Source: PLGF01 sp052139695 (GTDB lineage: Bacteria; Verrucomicrobiota; Verrucomicrobiia; Limisphaerales; Palsa-1400). From it: a stretch of DNA of 64,000 nt. The notes under the pieces are model-generated. The model was not told where the DNA came from. It ran no database searches and saw only the letters and a list, made by a program, of their open reading frames with translations. The DNA is taken from assembly GCA_052139695.1 (NCBI GenBank), contig JBKQWF010000170.1, positions 1-64,000 of the forward strand, in the 5' to 3' direction. The number at the start of each line of letters is the position of its first letter. Position 1 is the stretch's first letter. Positions 28,266-37,232 of this stretch are shown piece by piece. The translations under genes and the position numbers were made by a program.

Positions 28266-29848
28266 CGAAACGAGCCATGCACTTTCGATACATTCACTGG
28301 GAAATCGAAGTTGTTTTTGCTGCGTGCGCGTTGTTGTTGCTCCTGGCCTCGAACGTGCAAACAGACGCGCAAGTGCCGGCGGAATTCACCAATCTCTACG
28401 CGGAGCTGCAATCCAACATCACTAATTTTGAAGCGACGCTGGACACCAATTGGAATGGATTGCAAACCGACTGCTCGATGGGGGCGGTGCTCATGCCGGC
28501 CACCAGCGAGGGCCGAGGCTGGGGCACCTCGGGCGATGCTTCCAGAGACACCAATTTTCTGAATAACATCGTCGTTCCCTATCTGAATGGGTTGCAGGCG
28601 ATGGGCATCACAAGCGTCAAGTTTGCCATCCAGTTTCCAGTCCTTTACCAGCCTTACTACGACGCCACCAATGGAGCCAACAATCCGGCGGGTTACACCA
28701 ACACCTTCAACTTTTACACCAACCTCTGTGCTTTGCTGCGCCAGCGCGGGATCAAGATCATTATCCCGGTTGGAGACCTGGTGAGTCCCGACACCACGGT
28801 CGCCAATTATGAGGAGAATCTGACCTTTGCCCAATTTCTTGCCGGTCGCAGCGCAATCAACCAGACCGTCGCCAAATATCTGAAACCGGATTATCTGCTC
28901 CTCCAATCCGAGCCGAATACCGAAGCCGACAACCTGCCGCCCAGTTTAGGCAACCAGTTCACAAACGCGGCGGCGGACATGAACATGATCTCGAATTTTT
29001 TGAGCGACCTGCAGGCAACCGGGCTGCGGACAACCAACATGATTGTCGGCGCGGGCTGCGGCACCTGGCAGCAGGATTTCACCAACTTTCTGTCCGGTTT
29101 CACCAATCTAGCCGGACTGGACTTGTTGAGCATCCATGTTTACCAAATTACTGTTCATAGCAACATCGGCCTCAACCACCTGCAGCGCGTCCTGCAAATG
29201 GCCGATGCCGCGCATGGCGCCAACACCCTTCACCCGCACGGCATGCGCGTGGGCATTAGTGAATGCTGGCTGAAGAAAGTGTCCCTGGCCGAAGAACAAA
29301 TGAACGCGGTCACAGGCAATACCATCAATGGCCGTAACGTTTATAGTTGCTTTGCCCCGCTGGACCGGGAATTTCATCTGAGCATGGTCAAGGCTGGATA
29401 CTACGAACGGATGGACTTTATTGAGCCCTATTGGACAGAATACTATTTCAGCTATTTGGACTACAATCAAATGCAACCCATTGTGCAATCCCTCGTCAGC
29501 TCAAACTGGACGGCGGATCAGATCGGCCTCTTCCTCCAAAATACCAACCAGTCGCTGGTTTTGCCCGTACTCGCGATGGGACAGCAAACGGCCGCCGCCC
29601 AAGGCTACTCTGAATATCTTCAACCCGGCCCGCCGACACTGTGGATCACGAACAACGTCGCTGGCTCCGTCAGCCTGGGTTGGTCGCCGGTGGCGTTGGA
29701 TTTCTTTTTGGAGCACAAATCTCATCTGCTTAGTTCCAGTTCCAATTGGACTTCCATCCCCATACTGCCCCGCACAGTGGGAAACGATTTTAACGCTTCC
29801 ATCATTACCACCAACGAACGAGAATTTTATCGCCTACATCTACCGTGA
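28262..29848 (+). CDS. Secreted TIM-barrel glycoside hydrolase (clan GH-A-like)
   Basis: 528 aa with a signal segment (VVFAACALLLLLASNVQTDAQ) after an 18-residue N-region. The barrel (about 40-420) shows the clan-A pairing: a strand-4 acid/base candidate E217 in LLLQSEPNTE and a strand-7 nucleophile candidate E334 in RVGISECW, with LLSIHVYQIT between them. This resembles GH53/GH5-like folds, but the family cannot be fixed by eye. The last ~75 residues form the same FYRL-ending module as the neighbours. Coupled to the DUF4185 gene by ATGA overlap. Confidence 0.75.
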   Translation: MTKRAMHFRYIHWEIEVVFAACALLLLLASNVQTDAQVPAEFTNLYAELQSNITNFEATLDTNWNGLQTDCSMGAVLMPATSEGRGWGTSGDASRDTNFLNNIVVPYLNGLQAMGITSVKFAIQFPVLYQPYYDATNGANNPAGYTNTFNFYTNLCALLRQRGIKIIIPVGDLVSPDTTVANYEENLTFAQFLAGRSAINQTVAKYLKPDYLLLQSEPNTEADNLPPSLGNQFTNAAADMNMISNFLSDLQATGLRTTNMIVGAGCGTWQQDFTNFLSGFTNLAGLDLLSIHVYQITVHSNIGLNHLQRVLQMADAAHGANTLHPHGMRVGISECWLKKVSLAEEQMNAVTGNTINGRNVYSCFAPLDREFHLSMVKAGYYERMDFIEPYWTEYYFSYLDYNQMQPIVQSLVSSNWTADQIGLFLQNTNQSLVLPVLAMGQQTAAAQGYSEYLQPGPPTLWITNNVAGSVSLGWSPVALDFFLEHKSHLLSSSSNWTSIPILPRTVGNDFNASIITTNEREFYRLHLP

Positions 29849-30150
29849 CTTCAGAAACGGTCGGCACCAACCATAGACCCCGCTTCACTGGGCTACGATG
29901 CGGACCGGGGGTTCAAGTTTTCATGGAGCGCGCCGACGAATGAAATTTTTCAGGTGCAATACTCTCCGTGCTGCCGGCAAGGAACCGGGTGACTTTCAGT
30001 CTAACCTCGGAAGGACAAGGTAGTTCCGTTCGGGATGGATCGGGTGTTAGAGAAGGTCAAGCTGACGCATTTGCTCCTCCGGGTTCTTAGTTTTACTGAT
30101 GGCGCGTTAGTTGCTCTTAGCACATCTGATAAGCCGCTGGGTGCTATCAA
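29849..30150. other. Intergenic region with a gene remnant
   Basis: 302 nt. The first half contains a decayed C-terminal module (29873-29992). The second half shows no gene; the ribosome-binding context of ATG 30151 is weak. Confidence 0.5.
29873..29992 (+). pseudogene. Remnant of a DUF4185-protein C-terminal module
   Basis: Translated in frame from 29873, this 39-codon piece reads IDPASLGYDADRGFKFSW and continues SAPTNEIFQVQYS before running off. It aligns with IDPASLVKSKKKFSFAW...YQVDYSTNL of the intact protein at 26796-28265. There is no start codon, and a stop (29990) cuts the module before its FYRL end. A tandem duplication followed by deletion is the likely origin. Confidence 0.65.
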
Positions 30151-31509
30151 ATGCAGGATACTCTTACAGGCGAGACGCGTCAGCCTCTCGAAGTGAACGC
30201 AGGTCTTGACGTGGCCACGCCCTGCGGCCCTCATCGGCACAGACCATCGCAATCCTGGTCCTCCCTGCTCCAGCAATTAGAACGCCAGGAAGGGCTGAGC
30301 GGCACGGTGTTGTGCTGGATATTTCTCTACGCCGCGGCGGTTGTCGCCACCCGGGAACCAGACCTGCTGACCAATCCACAGTTTTACGGCGAAGGGGGGG
30401 CGTGGTACGCGGAGGCCTACAACCTGGGCTGGGTGCATTCCTTGTTCCTGACCGCCGGAGGTTACTTTGCCATCTGCCCAAAGCTTATTGTTGGTTTGAC
30501 TCTGTTAGTCCCCTTGTCCAGCGCACCGATATTAATGAACATCTGCGGGATTTTAATCCAGGCGATGCCGGTGCCCATCCTCCTTTCCTCCCGCAGCTCC
30601 AACTGGGGAACCATCCCCATGCGCCTGCTCATGGCGGGAGCGTACGTGGCTCTGCCCAACGCCGGGGAAATACACGTGGTTCTCACCAACGCACAGTGGC
30701 ACTTGGCGCTGGTGGCAAGCTTGTTATTGCTGGCTAAACCCCCAGAGGGCTGGCAAGGGAAGGCGCTCGACGCCGGGGTTTTTCTCCTCTGCGGGCTGAC
30801 AGGCCCGTTTTGCCTGGTCCTGCTGCCGGTCGCGGCCGTGGTTTGGTGGAGGGCCCGGAGCCAATGGAATGGCTTGGTCTGCGGCCTCTTTTTAGCTACC
30901 GCGACACTGGAAGGAATCTCGCTCTTGGGCGGAGGCTTGCACGAACGGGGGCAAGCTCCCTTGGGCGCCACGCCATTGTTGCTGGCAAAGATGGTAGCCG
31001 GACAGGTCTATCTGGGGGCCTTGATCGGACAAAACGAGGTTTTATTACACGCCCACCTGCCGGCCATTCTTCTGCCTCTTTTAATCGGGACAGCCATCCT
31101 GGCGTGGGTCTCCCTCAAAGCCGAATGGGAGCTGCGCCTTTTTATTCTCTTTTGCGCCTTGCTCATGGCCGCTGAACTCAAGAGCCCGCTCTCCGACGGG
31201 CCCCAGCCGCGGTGGATTCCTTTGGCCAACAGCACAGGGGGCCGCTATTGGTTCTTTCCCATGCTGGCATTTTCCTGGGCGCTCATCAGGTGCGCGGCGA
31301 AGTGCGATCTGAAACCGTGCAGATTCCTGGCCATGGCCGGGGTGGCTGTCATGCTCTGGGGCGAAGGGCGTGAGTGGAAATACCCACCCTTTTACGATGC
31401 TAACTTTGGTTCCTATGTCCACAAGCTGGCTTTAGTCCCGACGGGGGCCGCGGTGAAGATTCCCATCAGCCCGCCGGGATGGACGATAGTTCTGAAAAAA
31501 AAGGATTAG
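30151..31509 (+). CDS. Polytopic membrane protein, GT-C glycosyltransferase-like
   Basis: 452 aa with about nine to ten membrane helices from residue 50 onward. A large first loop (REPDLLTNPQFYGEGGAWYAEAYNLG, in two parts: REPDLLTNPQFYGEGG, AWYAEAYNLG) contains acidic residues where GT-C enzymes carry their catalytic Asp/Glu, and TGPFCLVLLP-type segments follow. No family was recognised, so GT-C is a fold-level suggestion only. It could add or export a sugar unit related to the adjacent secreted glycosidases. Its 3' end overlaps the convergent rpiB gene by 4 nt. Confidence 0.65.
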   Translation: MQDTLTGETRQPLEVNAGLDVATPCGPHRHRPSQSWSSLLQQLERQEGLSGTVLCWIFLYAAAVVATREPDLLTNPQFYGEGGAWYAEAYNLGWVHSLFLTAGGYFAICPKLIVGLTLLVPLSSAPILMNICGILIQAMPVPILLSSRSSNWGTIPMRLLMAGAYVALPNAGEIHVVLTNAQWHLALVASLLLLAKPPEGWQGKALDAGVFLLCGLTGPFCLVLLPVAAVVWWRARSQWNGLVCGLFLATATLEGISLLGGGLHERGQAPLGATPLLLAKMVAGQVYLGALIGQNEVLLHAHLPAILLPLLIGTAILAWVSLKAEWELRLFILFCALLMAAELKSPLSDGPQPRWIPLANSTGGRYWFFPMLAFSWALIRCAAKCDLKPCRFLAMAGVAVMLWGEGREWKYPPFYDANFGSYVHKLALVPTGAAVKIPISPPGWTIVLKKKD

Positions 31510-31949
31510 GCCTCCAGCGCGGCCACTTTGCGCAGCCGCCGCAGGTGTCGTTCTGCTTGACTAAACCGGGCGGCAAGAAACGTTTGGACCAGGTCCCAGG
31601 CCAGCTCCGGCCCTTCGATCCGGCCGCCCAAACAAATCACGTTGAGATTGTCGTCCTCGACCCCTTGCTTGGCGGAGAAATGATCTTCAATCAGACAGGC
31701 GCGCACGCCTCTGATTTTGTTCAAACAAACCGAGGCGCCCACGCCGCTGCCGCAAATCGCCACCCCACGTTCCACTTTCCCGGCGGCTACGGCCCGGCCC
31801 AGCGGAATCACGAAGTCGGGATAATCATCATCCGGTGTCAACTGGTGCGCGCCGAAATCGACTGTTTCGTGACCCGCTTGACGCAGGCGGGCGGCCAGTT
31901 TCTCCTTCAACTCAAAGCCGCCGTGGTCGGTGGCGATTCCAATGCGCAT
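31506..31949 (-). CDS. rpiB: Ribose-5-phosphate isomerase B
   Basis: 147 aa, the normal length for the RpiB/LacAB family. Diagnostic parts are GIATDHGGFELK at the N-terminus, the phosphate loop with catalytic Cys in ICGSGVGASV (about 69-78), and DDNLNVICLGGR. It interconverts ribose-5-phosphate and ribulose-5-phosphate. It is the last gene of the pgi-gnd-rpiB set (26 nt after gnd), all pentose phosphate enzymes. Confidence 0.96.
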   Translation of the reverse strand: MRIGIATDHGGFELKEKLAARLRQAGHETVDFGAHQLTPDDDYPDFVIPLGRAVAAGKVERGVAICGSGVGASVCLNKIRGVRACLIEDHFSAKQGVEDDNLNVICLGGRIEGPELAWDLVQTFLAARFSQAERHLRRLRKVAALEA

Positions 31950-31975
31950 AGTTCCTTTCTTTCAGTCTGAGGCGC

Positions 31976-33019
31976 TCATGACTCTTTCGCTCCTGATTTT
32001 TCGAGGTGCCCGCCAAAGCCAAAGCGCATGGCCGAAAGTAGTTTATCCTGGTAATCCGACTCGCCGCGCGAGGCGAACCGTTCGTACAACGCGGTCGTCA
32101 GCACCGGCACCGGCACCCCCTCATCAATCGCGGCTTTAATCGTCCAGCGGCCCTCGCCAGAATCCGAAACCCGGCCGGCGAACTTCAATAGCTTCGGGTC
32201 CGCCGCCAGCGCGGTGGCCGTCAGGTCCAACAACCACGAGGCGATGACACTGCCGCGCCGCCAGACTTCGGCCACGTCCGCCAGCTTGATGTCGTATTGA
32301 TAATGTCCCGGGTCGCGCAAAGGGGTCGTTTCGGCGTCGGCGGCGCTTTGCCCTTTGCCAATGTTGGCCGCATTCAAAACACCCAAACCCTCCGCGTACG
32401 CGGCCATGATGCCGTACTCAATGCCGTTGTGGACCATCTTGACGAAGTGACCGGCGCCATTCGGACCGCAATGCAGGTAGCCGTGTTCAGCGGTCCCGCC
32501 CATTTTCTCCCGTCCCGGCGTGCGCGGAAGATCGCCAAGACCCGGGGCCAGCGTGGCGAAGATCGGGTCCAAGCGCTGCACCACTTCCGCTTCGCCGCCG
32601 ATCATCATGCAATAGCCACGTTCCAAACCCCAGACGCCGCCGCTGGTCCCCACATCGACATAATGAATTCCCTTCTCGGCCAATTCCTTGCCGCGCCGGA
32701 TGTCATCGACATAGTAGGAATTGCCGCCGTCAATCAGAATGTCGCCCGCCTCCAATTGGGGCGACAGCCCGGCGATGGTCTGGTCCACCACCGCGGCCGG
32801 AACCATCAGCCAGATAGCGCGCGGCTTGTCGAGCTTCTGGACGAAATCGGCCAGGGAAGCGGCGCCGGCGGCCTTATCTTTGACCAGGGCACTCACCGCC
32901 TCCGGCGAACGGTCAAAGACCACGCATGGATGTCCGTCCTTGATCAGCCGGCGCACCATGTTGGCCCCCATCCGGCCCAGCCCGATCATCCCAAGTTGCA
33001 TCGTTCTCTTCTCTTTCAT
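31976..33019 (-). CDS. gnd: 6-phosphogluconate dehydrogenase, decarboxylating (short form)
   Basis: 347 aa. The Rossmann motif is GLGRMGANM (about 10-18) and the substrate/catalytic part is MVHNGIEYGIMAAYAEG. It belongs to the short (~300-350 aa) GndA/YqeC-like form rather than the 470-aa form, and such proteins are often NAD-dependent. It oxidises 6-phosphogluconate to ribulose-5-phosphate and CO2. ATG 33019 overlaps the pgi stop (TAATG) with AAAGGAG just upstream; ATG 33001 (residue 7) is the alternative and starts right at the conserved MQLGMIG. Confidence 0.94.
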   Translation of the reverse strand: MKEKRTMQLGMIGLGRMGANMVRRLIKDGHPCVVFDRSPEAVSALVKDKAAGAASLADFVQKLDKPRAIWLMVPAAVVDQTIAGLSPQLEAGDILIDGGNSYYVDDIRRGKELAEKGIHYVDVGTSGGVWGLERGYCMMIGGEAEVVQRLDPIFATLAPGLGDLPRTPGREKMGGTAEHGYLHCGPNGAGHFVKMVHNGIEYGIMAAYAEGLGVLNAANIGKGQSAADAETTPLRDPGHYQYDIKLADVAEVWRRGSVIASWLLDLTATALAADPKLLKFAGRVSDSGEGRWTIKAAIDEGVPVPVLTTALYERFASRGESDYQDKLLSAMRFGFGGHLEKSGAKES

Positions 33020-34659
33020 TAGGCTCCTTTCATTTTCCGGTAACGACCGATCAGGTTGTTTGTTGAACTATCGTGCTTGAGGCTGGGCTCTGCCTGGCCC
33101 TCCAACTCCGGAATGATGCGCTGGGCGAGGGCTTTGCCAAGTTCCACGCCCCACTGATCGAAGGAGTTGACGTTCCAGATGACGCCCTGGGTAAAAACGC
33201 TGTGCTCGTAAAGCGCGACCAACGAGCCGAGCACCGCGGGGGTGAGACGCTCCGCGAGAATGGTATTCGACGGGCGATTGCCCTCGAAAACGCGATGCGG
33301 CACGAGCCGGGCCGGCGTCCCTTCGGCCTTCACTTCCGCCGCTGTTTTGCCAAAGGCCAGCGCTTCGGCCTGGGCAAAGACATTCGCCAGCAACATATCA
33401 TGGTGTCGTCCCAGGCGTGTCAGTGCCTGGCCGAACGCGATGAAATCGCACGGAATCAGCCGCGTGCCTTGATGAATCAACTGGTAGAAGGAGTGCTGGC
33501 CGTTGGTCCCCGGTTCGCCCCAATAGACCGGCCCGGTATCATACCTGACCTGCTTCCCTTGGAGCGTGACGTGCTTGCCATTGCTCTCCATGGTTAACTG
33601 CTGAAGGTAAGCGGGGAAGCGCTTCAGATATTGCTCGTAGGGCAGCACCGCCACGGTCTGCGCGTCGAAAAAGTTGGTGTACCACACGACCAGAAGCCCC
33701 ATCAGCACCGGCAGGTTTTTCTCAAAGGGCGCGGTGCGAAAATGCTCGTCCATCTGATGGAATCCATCAAGCATCGCGCGAAAGTTCTCCGGCCCGATGG
33801 CCAGCATGGTGGAAAGGCCAATGGCCGAATCCATCGAGTAACGCCCGCCCACCCAATCCCAAAACCCGAACATGTTCGCCGTGTCGATTCCAAACGCGGA
33901 GACCTTTGCGGCATTGGTGGAGACCGCGACGAAATGTTTGGCGACCGCCGCCTTGTTGCCGCCCAGGCCCTTGAGCAGCCAATCGCGCGCGGTTTCGGCG
34001 TTGGTCATGGTTTCCAGGGTGGTGAAAGTCTTGGAGGAAACAACGAACAGCGTCTCCGCCGGGTCGAGTCCGTGGGCCGCCTCTACAAAATCCATGCCGT
34101 CCACATTTGACACGAAACGGAACGTCATGCCGCGGTCACTGAAATGCTTGAGCGCCTCGTAGGCCATCACGGGACCCAGATCGGAACCGCCGATGCCGAT
34201 GTTGACGACGTTCCTGATGCGCTTGCCAGTGTGGCCCATCCATCCGCCGCTCCGGACTCGATTGCAGAAGTCCGTCATCTTGTCCAGCACGGCATGAACT
34301 TCCGGCACCACGTTTTTGCCGTCCACTGGAAAGGTGGCGTGCTTCGGCGCGCGCAACGCCACGTGCAGGACCGCACGGTTCTCCGTGGCATTGATTTTCT
34401 CACCGGCAAACATGGCTTCCCGGCGTTCCGCTAAACTGGACTCCCTGGCGAGCTGAACCAGGAGCTGAAGCGTCTGCTCGGTGACGCGGTTTTTCGAATA
34501 GTCCAGGAACAGGCCCGCCGCTTCGGCTGTCAATCGCTCACCACGGTTCGGGTCCTGCGCGAACAGTTCGCGGAGATGCAGTTTCCCGGCTGTCTTGTAA
34601 TGGGCGGCGAGGTCCTTCCACGCCTTGCTCTGCGTCAGCGAGTTCACTTTTGCTATCAT
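33019..34659 (-). CDS. pgi: Glucose-6-phosphate isomerase
   Basis: 546 aa, typical of the bacterial long-form PGI. Signatures include VGGRYSMDSAIGLS (about residues 270-283), GGSDLGPVMAYEAL, and YWGEPGTNGQHSFYQL (with the catalytic Glu/His region). FDQWGVELGK near the C-terminus carries the catalytic Lys. It interconverts glucose-6-phosphate and fructose-6-phosphate. A strong AAGGAAAGGAG site lies upstream of the ATG. Confidence 0.97.
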   Translation of the reverse strand: MIAKVNSLTQSKAWKDLAAHYKTAGKLHLRELFAQDPNRGERLTAEAAGLFLDYSKNRVTEQTLQLLVQLARESSLAERREAMFAGEKINATENRAVLHVALRAPKHATFPVDGKNVVPEVHAVLDKMTDFCNRVRSGGWMGHTGKRIRNVVNIGIGGSDLGPVMAYEALKHFSDRGMTFRFVSNVDGMDFVEAAHGLDPAETLFVVSSKTFTTLETMTNAETARDWLLKGLGGNKAAVAKHFVAVSTNAAKVSAFGIDTANMFGFWDWVGGRYSMDSAIGLSTMLAIGPENFRAMLDGFHQMDEHFRTAPFEKNLPVLMGLLVVWYTNFFDAQTVAVLPYEQYLKRFPAYLQQLTMESNGKHVTLQGKQVRYDTGPVYWGEPGTNGQHSFYQLIHQGTRLIPCDFIAFGQALTRLGRHHDMLLANVFAQAEALAFGKTAAEVKAEGTPARLVPHRVFEGNRPSNTILAERLTPAVLGSLVALYEHSVFTQGVIWNVNSFDQWGVELGKALAQRIIPELEGQAEPSLKHDSSTNNLIGRYRKMKGA

Positions 34660-34681
34660 AATTGTTTTCTGCTCCTTTCCT

Positions 34682-34897
34682 TCATTGAGTTAACACTTTG
34701 ACTGGATGCCTGAAGGCGGCCTCAAAGTCAAAACCGACCCACCCTTTTCCCAGATTCCACGGTTCGGCAATGGGCCGGTTGCAGAGGACCGGCCCCGGGT
34801 AGCCGATGGAAATGACGTCATATTTCCGTTCATTGTCCTGGCCGGTAGCCATGACCTTGACGTGGGTTCCGCCAATATCAATAACCAGGATGTTCAT
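34682..34897 (-). pseudogene. Truncated polyphosphate glucokinase/ROK-type kinase fragment
   Basis: 71 codons. The start MNILVIDIGGTHVKV is the phosphate-1 motif of ROK/polyphosphate-glucokinase proteins. After TGQ it jumps to YDVISIGYPGPVL, leaving out roughly 25-30 residues normally found between them. It stops after HPVKVL, just where the family continues with the catalytic Asp (usually VKVxND). So the active site is missing. AGGAGG upstream of the ATG is intact. The gene likely once supplied glucose-6-phosphate for pgi, gnd and rpiB downstream. Confidence 0.8.
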
Positions 34898-34921
34898 AGT
34901 GTCCGGCGACCTCCTGCTTGC

Positions 34922-35602
34922 CTACTTGGTTGGTTTTAGGAATGGAGGGACGGTGGAAAACAAAGAGACGAGCCCCTCCAGCAGCGTCGGGTGCGTAAAA
35001 ATGGCCTCGCGCAAAACCGTATAGGGCAGCCCCCCCATCATCGCGACCTGCACCGCGCCCATAATCTCGCCGGCTCCGACCGCAAACGCCGTGAACCCAA
35101 GAATACGGTCGCTCTCCGCATCGACCAGGGCTTTCATGAAGCCGCGCGTCTCCGAAAGTGTGCGGGTGCGCAAGACTGCCAGCATGGGAATTTTTGCCAG
35201 CCGGTAAGGGATTCCGCGCGCTTTCGCTTCCGTTTCGCTCAAGCCGATCCGGGCAAACTCTGGATCAGTGAACATGCAGAAGGGAACCAGCCGGCCTGTT
35301 GCGACGTGGTTGCCGCCCGCGAGGTTATCGCGCACGATGCGGAAATCATCGAAAGAAATGTGCGTGAACATTGGACTGCCGGCGCAATCCCCAACCGCCC
35401 AGACTCCGGGAGCCGTTGTTTCCAGGCGCTCATTCACTTTTATGTAGCCGCGACCGGTGACTTCCACGCCCGCGGCTTCCAATCCCAGTCCCTCGGTATT
35501 CGGAGTGCGGCCCGTCGCGACCAAAAGGTGAGTGCCGTCCAAGACTCGCTCCGGGCCTTTTTGCGCGGCATAGTCTTCCAGTTGTGACGCAGGTATGCTC
35601 AT
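34922..35602 (-). pseudogene. C-terminal half of a pyridine nucleotide-disulfide oxidoreductase
   Basis: 226 codons covering only the last half of a mercuric-reductase/lipoamide-dehydrogenase-like flavoprotein: the LLVATGRTPNT and VWAVGDCAG FAD motifs and the dimerisation domain (FTDPEFARIGLSE, THPTLLEG). The N-terminal FAD-binding domain and the redox CxxxxC are absent. The fragment begins with its own ATG, 12 nt after the stop of the preceding lipoprotein gene, so a deletion joins the two. A stand-alone function of the dimerisation part is unlikely. It may still be translated. Confidence 0.8.
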
Positions 35603-35614
35603 AAAACCACGTTC

Positions 35615-36214
35615 TCATGGGTTCGCGGCGCGCCCAAAGTCCAGCATCGCGGAATTGAGAATCTGCGCCAGCGCCTGGTTCCAGCCATCGATGAGGGCTT
35701 CTGCCGTGCGCGCCTTCAGCGGAATGTCGCGCGTGTATTCCTGCTGCCATATCACTGCTCCTGGAACGCCCTTGGAGGCGTCAAAGAACACAAAGCGCAT
35801 GTCAAGGATCGCGCCGGGTTGTCGCGCGGAACGGAAGTCGCCATAAAGCTGGCCGACATAAACCTCAACCAGCGTATCCGGTTTAAGGGCGCTGCCGGCT
35901 TCCACCACGCCGCGGAATCCCCCGGCTTCGCGCCACCAACCGCAAATGGGAGAGGGCAGTCCCTCTGCTGGGGAGACCATGAATTGGGCGTAGGGATCAC
36001 GGTCGTAGGCGGACTCACCCGTGCGGCACACAAACTCACGGCCCTCGAAGGGCGGGGCAATTTGCAAACTTCGGAGGCCAAGCACGCGCCCTCCGGGAGC
36101 GCCCTTTGCCGCCGCGGGGGGTGGCGGAGCGAAAATGAAGGATTGCCTGTCCAGGTGCGGACGCGCCAGGCAGCCAGTCAATAAACAAACGGCGGCGATA
36201 AGAATAGCCCTCAT
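35615..36214 (-). CDS. ABC-transport auxiliary lipoprotein, MlaD-system partner
   Basis: 199 aa with a lipoprotein signal (MRAILIAAVCLLTGC, Cys at about 15). The body fits the ABC-type transport auxiliary (PqiC/DUF330) family: LGLRSLQIAPPFEGREFVCRT and a YDRDPYAQFMVSP segment. PqiC-like lipoproteins anchor MCE tunnels at the outer membrane. It follows the MCE gene by 23 nt and closes the Mla-type set MlaE-MlaF-MCE-lipoprotein. Confidence 0.82.
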   Translation of the reverse strand: MRAILIAAVCLLTGCLARPHLDRQSFIFAPPPPAAAKGAPGGRVLGLRSLQIAPPFEGREFVCRTGESAYDRDPYAQFMVSPAEGLPSPICGWWREAGGFRGVVEAGSALKPDTLVEVYVGQLYGDFRSARQPGAILDMRFVFFDASKGVPGAVIWQQEYTRDIPLKARTAEALIDGWNQALAQILNSAMLDFGRAANP

Positions 36215-36237
36215 GGTGTGTGGCGGAAAATGGTTTT

Positions 36238-37230
36238 TTACTTGTGGATCGGCTGGACCTCCTTGAGCCGGGGCGGCGGCTGCCCGAAAATAAACCCCGA
36301 AGGATATTGTTTCAGTTCGTTGAGGACGTCGTTCATATTTTGAATAGCCTGGCGGGCCCTGGCGAGGGTTTGATTCAATCCATCGAAATCAATACTGGTG
36401 ACACCGGGCTCCAGTTTGCGGATCGTATCCTGCAATTGCCCCACAAGAGTGTCCGCCCGCCCCACGAGGGTGTCCGCGTCCCTGATGAGTTTATCCAACT
36501 GCAGTTTTTTAACGGTGCCATCGGTGTCAGCGAGGAACGTCTCCAGTTTGGCATTGCTGCGGCGCACTTCCACCAGGAGCGCGTTGGCGTTGCTGCTGAG
36601 GCTATCCAGGTCAACCCTCTCGACGTGATCCAGCACCCGGCCAGCCGATTTCAAATCCGTTTCTGCCATCTGATCGAGCGCGGCGACATTGACGCGTTCA
36701 AAACGATGAAGGGCCTTTTGCAATGAAGCCAGCAGGTCTCCGAACAAACCGGGCGCGGAAGGGATAAAAGAGTACCGAGGCGTCCACGAAAACTTCAACG
36801 GTGCGTTTTCATCCGGAGACAGGTACTCGAGCGAGATAATGCAGGTCCCAGTGACCCCTTGGGCTTTGAGACGGGCGCGCAAACCGCGATCAATCGCGGC
36901 CTGGAGTTGCTCGTGCCATCCGTTCCCAGGAGGTCCCGCGAACACGTCGTCTTTCATCTCGAAGACCACGACCACGCATCCCGGCTCTTTGTCCTGGTAT
37001 TCGTTCCAGGAAAAACTAATATGCGTGACTTTGCCCACACGGACGCCGCGGAATTCGACCGCGGAGCCCACGGACAATCCGCTGACATCGCCGGGCACGT
37101 AGGTCTCAAACAGGGTCTTTTTTTCAAACGTGCTCCAAGTGCCAAACGCCAGCACTCCCGTCAGGAGCAGGCCAAGCCCCACCAAAGTAAAAAGCCCCAG
37201 TTTGAAATTGTTGGTTTTCGCGCTCATCAA
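36238..37230 (-). CDS. MlaD/MCE-domain protein
   Basis: 330 aa with one N-terminal membrane helix (GLFTLVGLGLLLTGVLAFG) and an MCE domain (about 38-140; YVPGDVSGLSVGSAVEFRGV in parts, VRVGKVTHISF). The remainder (about 170-310) is predicted coiled coil with heptads (LIRDADTLVGRADTLVGQLQ), including a short internal repeat 'DTLVGRADTLVG'. MCE proteins form hexameric tunnels for lipid transfer across the periplasm. Partner of the ATPase and permease upstream (2-nt gap). Confidence 0.92.
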   Translation of the reverse strand: MMSAKTNNFKLGLFTLVGLGLLLTGVLAFGTWSTFEKKTLFETYVPGDVSGLSVGSAVEFRGVRVGKVTHISFSWNEYQDKEPGCVVVVFEMKDDVFAGPPGNGWHEQLQAAIDRGLRARLKAQGVTGTCIISLEYLSPDENAPLKFSWTPRYSFIPSAPGLFGDLLASLQKALHRFERVNVAALDQMAETDLKSAGRVLDHVERVDLDSLSSNANALLVEVRRSNAKLETFLADTDGTVKKLQLDKLIRDADTLVGRADTLVGQLQDTIRKLEPGVTSIDFDGLNQTLARARQAIQNMNDVLNELKQYPSGFIFGQPPPRLKEVQPIHK

Positions 37231-37232
37231 TT

